A stretch of 64,000 nt of DNA from Pseudomonas azadiae (lineage in GTDB: Bacteria > Pseudomonadota > Gammaproteobacteria > Pseudomonadales > Pseudomonadaceae), in contig NZ_JAHSTY010000001.1 in assembly GCF_019145355.1 (NCBI RefSeq), positions 2,294,001-2,358,000 of the forward strand. Reading direction: 5' to 3'. Shown here piece by piece: positions 30,381 to 38,387 of the stretch. The number at the start of each line of letters is the position of its first letter. The first letter of the stretch is position 1. The notes beneath the pieces are model-generated. The model had not been told where the DNA came from, made no database searches, and worked only from the letters and a program-made list of their open reading frames with translations. A program made the translations under genes and the position numbers.

Positions 30381-33300
30381 ATGCCCAGACTGCCGGCTGT
30401 GTGTTTGCTGTGGCTGCTGACCTGGACCGCAACGGCTGGCGCGTTGACGTTCAATGATGATGAGCGTGCCTGGCTGGCGGACCATCAGGAGCTGCGGCTG
30501 GGGGTGGATGCCTCATGGCCACCTTTTGAATACCGTGATGAAGAGGGCCGCTACCAAGGTTTGGCGGCGGATTACATCCGTTTGATCCAAGACCGCCTAG
30601 GCGTGAGGATCAAGCTTATCGAACCGCCCGCCTGGGGTGCTGTTCTGGAGATGGCACGGAACAATCAGCTGGATCTCATATCCAGCATCATGTCGACACC
30701 GGAGCGACAGAACTACCTGGCATTCACACGCCCCTACATTGACTTCCCGATGGTCATCCTTGCGCACGAAGGCGGTGCTCGTCCGCGCAATCTCAAGGAC
30801 CTCTACGGACTGAAAGTTGCGGTGGTCGAGAACTATTCCCCTCACGAACTGCTGCGTACCCACCACCCCGACCTTAATCTGGTGGCATTGCCCAACGTCA
30901 GCTCGACCCTGCAAGCACTGGCCACCGGTGAAGTCGACGCCGTGGTCAGCGACTTGGCTTCGACGGTGTGGAACCTGCGCGAGCTCAAGCTCGACGGCTT
31001 GTACGTCAGTGGCGAGACGCCTTACCGCTATCAACTGGCGATGGGCGTGCCCCGCAACGACAAAATGCTGGTGGGCATCCTGGACAAAGTGTTTGCCGAC
31101 CTGAGCCCGGAAGAAACCAACGCCATCCAGCGGCGCTGGGTCGGCAGCTTCACCGACCACCGCAGCTTCTGGGAAGACTTATTGCTGTACGGCCTACCGG
31201 CGGTTTTGCTGTTGACCACCGTATTGGCCATCGTGATCCGGATCAATCGCCGGCTCAGTTCGGAAATTGCCCGCCGCGTCGCCCTCGAACAGGAACTGCG
31301 CAGCAGCGAATATCACTATCGCGGCCTGGTGGAGAGCCTGTCCGCCATCGCCTGGGAAGCCAGCGTTGCCGATTTCACCTACAGCTATGTGTCACCCCAC
31401 GCCGAAGACCTGCTGGGGTACCCCCGCGCCCACTGGCTGATTCCAGGTTTCTGGCGCAACATCATTCATCCCGCCGACCGGACCCGCACCGAAGCCTACT
31501 GTTACCGAGAAACCCGTGCCAACCGTGACCACAGCGTTGATTACCGCGTGATCACCGCCGATGGCCGCTGCTTATGGGTACGGGACATCGTCAGCCTGAT
31601 CGAGCACGGCCACCAGCCCGTATTGCGCGGCTTGATGATTGACATCAGCGAGGCCAAGCGCACCGAGGAAGCCTTGCAACTGTCCGAGCAAAAATTTGCC
31701 TCGGTGTTCCAGCAATGCCCGGATATGTTGGTGATCGCGCGACTGTCCGATGGCTGCCTGCTGGAGGTGAACAAGGCATTTGAGGACCAGATCGGCCTGG
31801 GTGCCGAGTGCGTGATCGGCAGAAGAATCACCGAGTTGGATATCTGGGACATTCAAGGCGTTGGCCCTGACTTGCTGCAGCGGATGCAGACCACCAGCAT
31901 CCGCAACCTGGAAATGCCCTTCCTGCGCAGCAATGGCCAGGCCTTTACCGGGCTGATTTCTGCCGAGCCGTTTCAACTTGATACCACGCAAGCCATCGTG
32001 GTGGTGGTGCGCGACATCACCCAACTCAAGGAAACCCAGCAGCTGCTGCAAACTTCCGAAGAGAAATTTGCCAAGGCCTTCCACGCTTCTCCCGATGGGC
32101 TGCTGCTGAGCCGACAACGGGATGGCCTGTTGATTGAAGTGAACGACGGCTTCACTCGAATCACCGGTTTTTCCAGCGCCGCATCGCTCGCCCAATCGAC
32201 GCTGGACCTGGGCATCTGGGTCGATCTCAATGAACGCAAACACCTGCTGGAAACGATGCAGCGCGATGGCTTTGTGCGTGACTACATCTGCCATATACGG
32301 CGCAGCGACGGGCAGATTCGGCTCTGTGAAGTGTCCAGCCGCCCAATGAGCATTGGCAATGAGGAATGCATGCTGACCATCGCGCGGGACATTACCGAAC
32401 GCCAGTTGATGCAGGAAAAACTGCAACAGGCTGCCACGGTGTTCGAGAGTACGGCCGAAGGCGTCTTGATCACCGATATCCGCCAGAACATCAGCGCAGT
32501 CAACCGCGCCTTCACCGAGATCACCGGCTACAGCGAGGCCGAAGCCCTCGGCCAAACACCCCGTCTGCTTGCCTCCGGCCTGCATGACAGCGCCTTTTAT
32601 GCCGCCATGTGGCATCAACTGGCCGCACGGGGCCACTGGCAGGGTGAGATCTCCAATCGGCGCAAGAGCGGTGAGCTGTTCCCCAGTTGGCTGACCATCA
32701 GCGCCGTGCGCGACCGCGACGAGGTGATCACCCACTTCGTCGCCGTGTTTGCCGACATATCCAGCCTCAAGCTGGCCCAGGCCCGCCTCGACTACCAGGC
32801 GCACCACGACCCGCTGACCGGCCTGCCCAACCGCACGCTGTTTGAAAGTCGGCTGCAGGCCGCCCTCAACGGACACCAGGAAACCGGCAAGCAAGGCGCC
32901 GTACTGTTTCTGGACCTGGACCGTTTCAAGCACATCAACGACAGCCTCGGCCATCCGATAGGCGACTTGCTGCTCAAGGGCATCGCCGTGCGCCTCAAGG
33001 AGCAACTGCGTGACATTGACACCGTTGCGCGCCTGGGCGGTGACGAATTCATCATCCTGCTCCCCGGCCTGCAGCACGCCAACGACGCCGAGTACCTGGC
33101 CAATAAACTGCTGGCCTGCTTCATCCCCCCCTTCCAGGCGGGCGAACACGAGTTCTTTATCAGCGCCAGCATTGGCACCAGCCTGTACCCCCAGGACGGC
33201 ACGGATGTCGCCACGCTGGTCAAGAACGCCGATGCCGCGATGTATCGCTCCAAGGCCAAGGGCCGTAACCGGGTCGAAAGCTACACCAGCGATCTCACCG

Positions 33301-34124
33301 CGCAAGCCAACGAACGCCTGGCACTCGAACACGAATTGCGCCGCGCCATCGAGCGCGATGAACTGAGCCTGTACTACCAGCCCAAACTCAGCCTGGCCAC
33401 CCAGGAACTGATCGGTGCTGAAGCGCTGATCCGCTGGCGCCACCCCACCTTTGGCGACGTGCCGCCCGAACACTTCATCGCCCTGGCCGAAGAAAACGGC
33501 ATGATCCTGCAGATCGGCGACTGGGTACTCGAACAAGCCTGCCGACAACTGCATGCCTGGCAAGGCACCTTCGACGACTTCGGCCCGCTGTCGGTCAACC
33601 TGGCGGGTGCCCAATTGCGCCATCCCGGCTTGCTGGATCGCATCGAACAACTGCTGCGCGACTACCGGCTCGACCCAGGCCGCCTGCAACTGGAGATCAC
33701 CGAAAACTTCATCATGAGCCAGGCCGAAGAAGCGTTGCAGGTCCTGCACCAACTCAAGGATTTGGGCGTACAGCTCGCCATTGACGACTTTGGCACCGGT
33801 TATTCGTCCTTGAGCTACCTCAAGCGCCTGCCGCTGGACTTCCTGAAAATCGACCAATCCTTCGTCCGCGGCCTGCCCGACGACCCCCACGACGCCGCCA
33901 TCGTGCGCGCCATCATCGCCCTGGGCCATAGCATGCAATTCACCATCATCGCCGAAGGCGTGGAGAACACCGCGCAACAGGCTTTCCTGGCTGCCGAAGG
34001 CTGCGAACAGATGCAAGGCTACATCGTCAGCCTGCCGCTACCGCCCGAGCTTTTTGCCGCGACGTTTCTTCGTATGAGCATTGAGGATTTTTCGGATGGC
34101 ACAGCGGGGAAACCATCGTTATAA
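30381..34124 (+). CDS. Periplasmic-sensing bifunctional GGDEF-EAL protein (SBP-3, four PAS, GGDEF, EAL)
   Basis: A 1247-residue cyclic-di-GMP enzyme. Signal peptide MPRLPAVCLLWLLTWTATAGA; SBP type 3 domain (about 28-255, RLGVDASWPPFEY); transmembrane helix near 275-295 (LLLYGLPAVLLLTTVLAIVI); then about four PAS domains (310-800). The GGDEF domain (about 805-965) has an intact GGDEF with an RxxD inhibitory site (RDID) upstream. The EAL domain (about 985-1225) has GAEALIRWRHP, the catalytic region DDFGTGYSSLSYL and KIDQSFVRGL. Both active sites look intact, so it may make or degrade c-di-GMP depending on ligand. The start is the ATG at 30381, before MPRLPA; the earlier in-frame start overlaps the rpoD terminator. 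Confidence 0.93.
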   Translation: MPRLPAVCLLWLLTWTATAGALTFNDDERAWLADHQELRLGVDASWPPFEYRDEEGRYQGLAADYIRLIQDRLGVRIKLIEPPAWGAVLEMARNNQLDLISSIMSTPERQNYLAFTRPYIDFPMVILAHEGGARPRNLKDLYGLKVAVVENYSPHELLRTHHPDLNLVALPNVSSTLQALATGEVDAVVSDLASTVWNLRELKLDGLYVSGETPYRYQLAMGVPRNDKMLVGILDKVFADLSPEETNAIQRRWVGSFTDHRSFWEDLLLYGLPAVLLLTTVLAIVIRINRRLSSEIARRVALEQELRSSEYHYRGLVESLSAIAWEASVADFTYSYVSPHAEDLLGYPRAHWLIPGFWRNIIHPADRTRTEAYCYRETRANRDHSVDYRVITADGRCLWVRDIVSLIEHGHQPVLRGLMIDISEAKRTEEALQLSEQKFASVFQQCPDMLVIARLSDGCLLEVNKAFEDQIGLGAECVIGRRITELDIWDIQGVGPDLLQRMQTTSIRNLEMPFLRSNGQAFTGLISAEPFQLDTTQAIVVVVRDITQLKETQQLLQTSEEKFAKAFHASPDGLLLSRQRDGLLIEVNDGFTRITGFSSAASLAQSTLDLGIWVDLNERKHLLETMQRDGFVRDYICHIRRSDGQIRLCEVSSRPMSIGNEECMLTIARDITERQLMQEKLQQAATVFESTAEGVLITDIRQNISAVNRAFTEITGYSEAEALGQTPRLLASGLHDSAFYAAMWHQLAARGHWQGEISNRRKSGELFPSWLTISAVRDRDEVITHFVAVFADISSLKLAQARLDYQAHHDPLTGLPNRTLFESRLQAALNGHQETGKQGAVLFLDLDRFKHINDSLGHPIGDLLLKGIAVRLKEQLRDIDTVARLGGDEFIILLPGLQHANDAEYLANKLLACFIPPFQAGEHEFFISASIGTSLYPQDGTDVATLVKNADAAMYRSKAKGRNRVESYTSDLTAQANERLALEHELRRAIERDELSLYYQPKLSLATQELIGAEALIRWRHPTFGDVPPEHFIALAEENGMILQIGDWVLEQACRQLHAWQGTFDDFGPLSVNLAGAQLRHPGLLDRIEQLLRDYRLDPGRLQLEITENFIMSQAEEALQVLHQLKDLGVQLAIDDFGTGYSSLSYLKRLPLDFLKIDQSFVRGLPDDPHDAAIVRAIIALGHSMQFTIIAEGVENTAQQAFLAAEGCEQMQGYIVSLPLPPELFAATFLRMSIEDFSDGTAGKPSL

Positions 34125-34125
34125 T
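34120..34125 (+). promoter_or_regulatory. -10 element of the tRNA-Ile2 gene
   Basis: TATAAT lies 14 bases before the tRNA 5' end and overlaps the stop codon of the preceding gene. A weak -35 candidate, TGGCAC at 34097-34102, is 17 bases upstream. GC-rich sequence between -10 and start (CCGCGACC) fits a stringently controlled tRNA promoter. Confidence 0.6.
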
Positions 34126-34139
34126 CCGCGACCTGTTAA

Positions 34140-34216
34140 GGGCCTATAGCTCAGTTGGTCAGAGCAGAGGACTCATAATCCTTTGGTCCACGGTTCAAGT
34201 CCGTGTGGGCCCACCA
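34140..34216 (+). tRNA. tRNA-Ile2 (CAU anticodon), CCA encoded
   Basis: A 77-base cloverleaf: acceptor GGGCCTA pairing TGGGCCC, D-arm AGCTCAGTTGGTCAGAGCA, anticodon arm with loop CTCATAA, variable TTGGTC, T-arm CACGG-TTCAAGT-CCGTG, and encoded CCA. The CAU anticodon could mean elongator Met, but the anticodon stem GAGGACTCATAATCC and the TTGGTC variable loop resemble the E. coli minor isoleucine tRNA, whose C34 becomes lysidine to read AUA. Automated tools often call it tRNA-Met. A partial copy of its 3' half lies at 35093. Confidence 0.88.
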
Positions 34217-34221
34217 ACTCC

Positions 34222-34244
34222 AAAGCCGCGCATTGCGCGGCTTT
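34222..34244 (+). terminator. Hairpin terminator after the tRNA gene
   Basis: AAAGCCGCGC-ATT-GCGCGGCTTT, a 10-bp stem starting 6 bases after the tRNA CCA. The T-run is short, but A/T flanks fit a bidirectional terminator. The same sequence recurs at 35145-35168. Confidence 0.8.
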
Positions 34245-34311
34245 CGCGTTCTTGGCGGAACCATCGCGGCTACCTTCGACGATTCGAGCTTGGAATCGGG
34301 ATGAACTCGCC

Positions 34312-34331
34312 TACTGTCAGAGTTGACAGTA
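34312..34331. promoter_or_regulatory. Perfect 8-bp palindrome, possible repressor operator
   Basis: TACTGTCA and TGACAGTA are separated by four bases. It lies just 43 bases past the end of the minus-strand gene at 34374 and about 70 bases after the tRNA terminator. Its symmetry suits a dimeric HTH protein such as a phage-type repressor, but no partner is encoded nearby. Confidence 0.4.
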
Positions 34332-34373
34332 TTGCGTCAAAAAACGGATTAAACGCATGCGGTGTGCACGCGT

Positions 34374-34952
34374 TCAGGGATGGCTCGTTGCGGCCTCTTC
34401 GACTCGCCGGCAGAATTGCGGATAGAACGCCTGGGCGTTCATGCCCCGGCAAGCGTCGTTGATCTGCGCCAGGGCGGCCGGGCTGAATGACAGGCTGCGC
34501 GGCGTGCTGGCGAAGTTGAAGTAACCATCCTGCTGGGTCTTGACGGCATCGACCCCCGGCATGTCGTACACCAATCCCACATCATCATCGGCGAGCATTC
34601 GCGCTCTGACGGTCACTTGGGTGTACGCCTTTCCTCCTGGCGCGCCGTTCAGCGCCGCCAGTGCGTGGCCGACGGTACGCAGCATGTCCGGGGCCCAATC
34701 GTCGACCTCCTCGGCGGGCGTGGCTGGACGGTAGAAAACGGTCAGAGCTTGCTGGTCTCGCGTGACCTGCGTCAGGGCCGGGTCATAACGCTTGATGCGG
34801 TGCTCGATGGTCAGCCAGGTCTTTTGCGCGTCGCTGGCGTCGTCGGCAAGTTCCGGGTTCAACGGGCCACGCTGGCACTCGCTGACGCCGAAAACTATGA
34901 GCATGCCCGTCAGAATGACCGCGAGGGCGCCTCCACCGATTTGTACGTTCAT
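34374..34952 (-). CDS. Hypothetical membrane-anchored protein, 192 residues
   Basis: I do not recognise this protein. It starts with a hydrophobic N-terminal segment (IGGGALAVILTGMLIVFGVSEC; about residues 5-26) that could be a membrane anchor or uncleaved signal. The cysteine at residue 26 is not in a clear lipobox. The rest is soluble-looking: KTWLTIEHRIKRYDPALTQ, TVRARMLADDDVGLVYD and a C-terminal LAQINDACRGMNAQAFYPQFC with two more cysteines. No strong ribosome binding site precedes the ATG. It is the only gene in the tRNA-repeat-bracketed segment. It looks like a real coding frame by length and composition. Confidence 0.6.
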   Translation of the reverse strand: MNVQIGGGALAVILTGMLIVFGVSECQRGPLNPELADDASDAQKTWLTIEHRIKRYDPALTQVTRDQQALTVFYRPATPAEEVDDWAPDMLRTVGHALAALNGAPGGKAYTQVTVRARMLADDDVGLVYDMPGVDAVKTQQDGYFNFASTPRSLSFSPAALAQINDACRGMNAQAFYPQFCRRVEEAATSHP

Positions 34953-35092
34953 GGCGTTACTCTGCTGAAAGGAAGCTGCACTGTATTCGATAGCAGTATT
35001 GCTGTACGGGGGAGAAGCCTATTTCTCGCTCTGATACCCAGGCTTACATAGGCTACGCGAAACGCTAATAGCCTTTTAGTATCACGCACAAA

Positions 35093-35168
35093 ACTCATAA
35101 TATTTTCGTCCTCGGTTCAAGTCCGTGCGGGCCCACCAAACAAGAAAGCCGCGCATTGCGCGGCTTTT
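35093..35168 (+). repeat. Partial tRNA-Ile2 copy plus terminator copy (att-like direct repeat)
   Basis: Bases 35093-35138 repeat the tRNA from the anticodon (ACTCATAAT) through CCACCA with five mismatches. Bases 35145-35168 repeat the tRNA terminator hairpin exactly. The copy lacks the 5' half of the tRNA, one T-stem pair is broken, and the acceptor pair is altered, so it cannot make a tRNA. It sits directly before the lrp-type gene. Confidence 0.85.
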
Positions 35169-35189
35169 GTGTGTCTGGAAGTCTGTAAC

Positions 35190-35669
35190 ATGCTCCCTAT
35201 CACCGCCAAACCGGAGCTCGCCTTGCCCGCCCTAGACGAAATCGACCGCCAACTCATCGCCGCCCTGCAGCTCAACGCCCGCGAAAGCGTGGCCATGCTT
35301 GCCCGGCAACTAGGCATCGCGCGCACCACCGTAACCTCACGCTTGGCGCGCCTGGAGAAAACCCAGGTCATCACCGGTTACGGCGTGCGTCTCGGCAAGC
35401 GCGTGGTGGATGGCGGTTTGCAGGCGTACGTCGGCATCACTGTGCAGGCGCGCTCGGGCAAGGAAGTGCTGCGTCGGCTCAGCGCCATGGCGCAGGTACA
35501 GCAGTTGTGCGCGGTCAGTGGCGAGTTTGACTACGTTGCCTGGCTGCGCACGGATTCGCCGGAACAGCTCGACCAATTGCTCGACCAGATCGGCAGCGTG
35601 GACGGTGTGGAAAAAACCACCACGTCGATCATCCTCAGCAACAAATTGGATCGTGGACAATCAATCTGA
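35190..35669 (+). CDS. Lrp/AsnC-family transcriptional regulator
   Basis: A 159-residue AsnC-type regulator. The winged HTH is DEIDRQLIAALQLNARESVAMLARQLGIARTTVTSRLARLE, and the RAM ligand domain covers about residues 80-155 (AYVGITVQARSGKEVLRRL; VCAVSGEFDY-like VQQLCAVSGEFDYVAWLR). The start is at 35190 (MLPITAKPEL). It lies 145 bases upstream of davB on the same strand, and an Lrp-type gene at this place is conserved in pseudomonads, so it is the likely lysine-responsive regulator of davBA. Its promoter region is squeezed against the tRNA remnant hairpin. Confidence 0.88.
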   Translation: MLPITAKPELALPALDEIDRQLIAALQLNARESVAMLARQLGIARTTVTSRLARLEKTQVITGYGVRLGKRVVDGGLQAYVGITVQARSGKEVLRRLSAMAQVQQLCAVSGEFDYVAWLRTDSPEQLDQLLDQIGSVDGVEKTTTSIILSNKLDRGQSI

Positions 35670-35769
35670 CCAGGCATCTCGTCGTTATGACTGAAATCAA
35701 TTCAATCCGACGACACATTGCGTCTTAATAACGAACGCTACGCTCCCTAAACTGGCTGCCATCTTTTCC

Positions 35770-35775
35770 TATACT
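35770..35775 (+). promoter_or_regulatory. Candidate -10 element of davBA
   Basis: TATACT lies 39 bases before the davB ATG; the -35 region is poor, consistent with an activator. Upstream AT-rich sequence (35691-35735, TGACTGAAATCAATTC and TTAATAACG) would suit Lrp-type binding. Confidence 0.35.
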
Positions 35776-35814
35776 CAGCGGGTCACGTCCGCCCAGTCGC
35801 CAGTAAGGTCAGCC

Positions 35815-37533
35815 ATGAGCATTCCGTCCAGCACCCTCGCCAAGCCCCATCGCCACCCGGTCGACGGTCAGAAGCCCATCACCATCTTCGGCCCGGATTT
35901 CCCGTTCGCCTTTGATGACTGGATCGAGCACCCTGCTGGCCTGGGCAGCATTCCTGCCGCCAACCATGGTGCGGAAGTGGCGATTGTCGGCGCGGGGATC
36001 GCGGGCCTGGTGGCCGCTTACGAGTTGATGAAGCTGGGCCTCAAGCCGGTGGTGTATGAAGCCTCGAAAATGGGCGGCCGCCTGCGCTCCCAGGCGTTTG
36101 AAGGCGCCGAAGGCATCATCGCCGAGTTGGGCGGGATGCGTTTCCCGGTGTCGTCCACCGCGTTCTATCACTACGTGGACAAGCTGGGCCTGGAAACCAA
36201 ACCGTTTCCCAACCCGCTGACTCCGGCGTCGGGCAGCACGGTGATCGACCTCGAAGGCCAGACTCACTACGCACAGAAACTCTCCGACTTGCCCGCACTG
36301 TTCCAGGAAGTGGCTGACGCCTGGGCCGATGCGCTGGAAGCCGGCTCGCAGTTCGCCGATATCCAGCAAGCCATCCGCGACCGTGACGTGCCGCGCCTCA
36401 AAGCGCTGTGGAACACGCTGGTGCCGCTGTGGGACGACCGCACCTTCTATGACTTCGTCGCCACTTCGAAGGCCTTCGCCAAATTGTCATTTCATCACCG
36501 CGAGGTGTTTGGCCAGGTGGGTTTCGGCACCGGAGGCTGGGACTCGGACTTCCCTAACTCGATGCTGGAAATCTTTCGCGTGGTGATGACCAACTGCGAC
36601 GACCACCAGCACTTGATCGTCGGCGGCGTTGCCCAGGTCCCCATGGGTATCTGGCGCCATGTCCCGGAGCGCTGCGCCCACTGGCCGGCCGGTACCAGCC
36701 TCAGTTCGCTGCACCGCGGCGCGCCACGGGCCGGGGTGAAACGCATCGCCCACGCCGCCGATGGCCGTTTTGCAGTGACCGACACCTATGGCGACACCCG
36801 CGAATACGCCGCCGTGCTGACCACCTGCCAGAGCTGGCTGCTGACCACCCAGATCGAATGCGACGAAACCCTGTTCTCGCAGAAGATGTGGATGGCCCTG
36901 GACCGCACCCGCTACATGCAATCGTCAAAAACCTTTGTGATGGTCGATCGTCCGTTCTGGAAAGACAAAGACCCGGAAACCGGCCGCGACCTGATGAGCA
37001 TGACCCTCACCGATCGCCTCACCCGTGGTACCTACCTGTTCGAAAACGGAAAGTACGACAACGGTGACGACAAACCAGGCGTGATCTGCCTGTCGTACTC
37101 GTGGATGAGCGACGCGCTGAAAATGCTGCCGCAGCCCATCGATAAACGCGTGAAGCTGGCCCTCGACGCACTGAACAAGATCTACCCGAAAGTCGATATC
37201 AAGGCGCGCATCATCGGCGACCCGATCACGGTGTCGTGGGAAGCCGACCCGCATTTCCTCGGCGCCTTCAAGGGCGCCCTGCCCGGCCATTATCGCTACA
37301 ACCAGCGTATGTATGCGCATTTCATGCAGAAGGACATGCCCGCCGAACAGCGTGGGATTTTTATCGCCGGTGACGACGTCTCCTGGACGCCGGCATGGGT
37401 CGAAGGCGCGGTGCAAACCTCGCTGAACGCGGTGTGGGGCATCATGAATCACTTCGGCGGCAGCACTCACCCCGAGAACCCGGGGCCGGGCGATGTATTC
37501 GATGAAATCGGGCCGATCGCCCTGCCTGAATAA
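35815..37533 (+). CDS. davB: L-lysine 2-monooxygenase
   Basis: A 572-residue flavin amine oxidase-family enzyme that converts L-lysine to 5-aminopentanamide with O2. The N-terminus contains the family stretch DGQKPITIFGPDFPFAFDDW. The FAD-binding Rossmann motif is AEVAIVGAGIAGLVAAYEL (about 53-71), followed by EASKMGGRLRSQAF. C-terminal FAD contacts are in GIFIAGDDVSWTPAWVEGA. The sequence closely follows what I remember of P. putida DavB, and davA is 11 bases downstream, which sets it apart from tryptophan 2-monooxygenases of the same family. Confidence 0.93.
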   Translation: MSIPSSTLAKPHRHPVDGQKPITIFGPDFPFAFDDWIEHPAGLGSIPAANHGAEVAIVGAGIAGLVAAYELMKLGLKPVVYEASKMGGRLRSQAFEGAEGIIAELGGMRFPVSSTAFYHYVDKLGLETKPFPNPLTPASGSTVIDLEGQTHYAQKLSDLPALFQEVADAWADALEAGSQFADIQQAIRDRDVPRLKALWNTLVPLWDDRTFYDFVATSKAFAKLSFHHREVFGQVGFGTGGWDSDFPNSMLEIFRVVMTNCDDHQHLIVGGVAQVPMGIWRHVPERCAHWPAGTSLSSLHRGAPRAGVKRIAHAADGRFAVTDTYGDTREYAAVLTTCQSWLLTTQIECDETLFSQKMWMALDRTRYMQSSKTFVMVDRPFWKDKDPETGRDLMSMTLTDRLTRGTYLFENGKYDNGDDKPGVICLSYSWMSDALKMLPQPIDKRVKLALDALNKIYPKVDIKARIIGDPITVSWEADPHFLGAFKGALPGHYRYNQRMYAHFMQKDMPAEQRGIFIAGDDVSWTPAWVEGAVQTSLNAVWGIMNHFGGSTHPENPGPGDVFDEIGPIALPE

Positions 37534-37544
37534 GGAGCCAAGCC

Positions 37545-38339
37545 ATGCGTGTCGCCCTCTACCAATGCCCGCCCCTGCCGCTGGATGTTGCCGCCAACCT
37601 CAAGCGCCTGCATCAGCTGGCGCATGAGGCCTCCGGTGCCGATCTGCTGGTGCTGCCGGAGATGTTTCTCAGCGGCTACAACATCGGTGCCGAAGCCGTC
37701 GGGGCCCTGGCCGAGGCGCAGGATGGGCCGTCGGCACAGGCGATTGCCGAACTGGCCAAAAGCGCCGGGCTGGCGATCCTGTACGGCTACCCGGAACGGG
37801 CCGAAGACGGCCAAATCTACAACGCCGTGCAGTTGATCGACGCCCACGGCCAACGCCGGTGCAACTACCGCAAGACGCACCTGTTTGGTGATTTGGACCG
37901 TTCGATGTTCAGTGCCGGCGACGATGATTTCCCGCTGGTGGAACTCAACGGTTGGAGGCTCGGTTTTCTGATCTGCTACGACCTGGAGTTTCCGGAAAAC
38001 ACTCGGCGCCTGGCCCTGGCAGGTGCCGAACTGATCCTGGTGCCCACCGCCAATATGGTGCCGTTCGACTTTGTCGCCGATGTCACCGTGCGGGCGCGGG
38101 CTTTTGAAAACCAGTGTTATGTGGCCTATGCCAATTACTGCGGGCACGAAGGCGATATCCGGTACTGCGGGCAAAGCAGCATCGCCGCACCGAATGGCCA
38201 GCGCATTGCCCAGGCGGGCCTGGATGAAGCCTTGATCGTCGGCACGCTGGAGCGGCAATCGATCCTTGATGCGCGCGCCGCCAACCACTACCTGCAAGAC
38301 CGGCGCCCCGAGCTGTACGGCGCGCTGCACAAGCCCTGA
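37545..38339 (+). CDS. davA: 5-aminopentanamidase (delta-aminovaleramidase)
   Basis: A 264-residue nitrilase-superfamily amidase that hydrolyses 5-aminopentanamide to 5-aminovalerate. The Glu-Lys-Cys catalytic set is present: LLVLPEMFLSGYN, CNYRKTHLFGDLD and GFLICYDLEFPEN. AAGGAG precedes the ATG by 8 bases. With davB it covers the first two steps of the aminovalerate route of lysine use; the later genes davT and davD are not in this window. Confidence 0.93.
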   Translation: MRVALYQCPPLPLDVAANLKRLHQLAHEASGADLLVLPEMFLSGYNIGAEAVGALAEAQDGPSAQAIAELAKSAGLAILYGYPERAEDGQIYNAVQLIDAHGQRRCNYRKTHLFGDLDRSMFSAGDDDFPLVELNGWRLGFLICYDLEFPENTRRLALAGAELILVPTANMVPFDFVADVTVRARAFENQCYVAYANYCGHEGDIRYCGQSSIAAPNGQRIAQAGLDEALIVGTLERQSILDARAANHYLQDRRPELYGALHKP

Positions 38340-38387
38340 TCCGGCGGGTTTGTTAGCATAGGCGGTTCCTACGTTATGGAAGTGCCC

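Larger units (their letters stand above)
34217..35138. mobile_element. Segment bracketed by tRNA 3'-end repeats (possible remnant of a tRNA-integrated element)
   Basis: This segment lies between the intact tRNA-Ile2 3' end and a 46-base partial copy of the same tRNA 3' half (41/46 identical by eye). It contains one minus-strand gene of unknown function and a perfect palindrome, but no integrase. Elements that integrate in the anticodon loop to 3' end of tRNAs leave exactly this arrangement. Decay or simple tandem duplication are alternatives. Confidence 0.45.

Noticed and set aside
31572..34016. 814-residue minus-strand open frame opposite the GGDEF-EAL gene
   Set aside because: It mirrors the codon positions of the sense gene, and no domain is visible.
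34140..34216. tRNA-Met (elongator) as the identity of the CAU tRNA
   Set aside because: The anticodon stem and variable loop match minor tRNA-Ile2 better; kept as Ile2, though the modification enzyme decides it.
35093..35138. A second functional tRNA gene
   Set aside because: The 5' half is missing and base pairs of the T-stem and acceptor are broken, so only a remnant or att-like repeat is supported.
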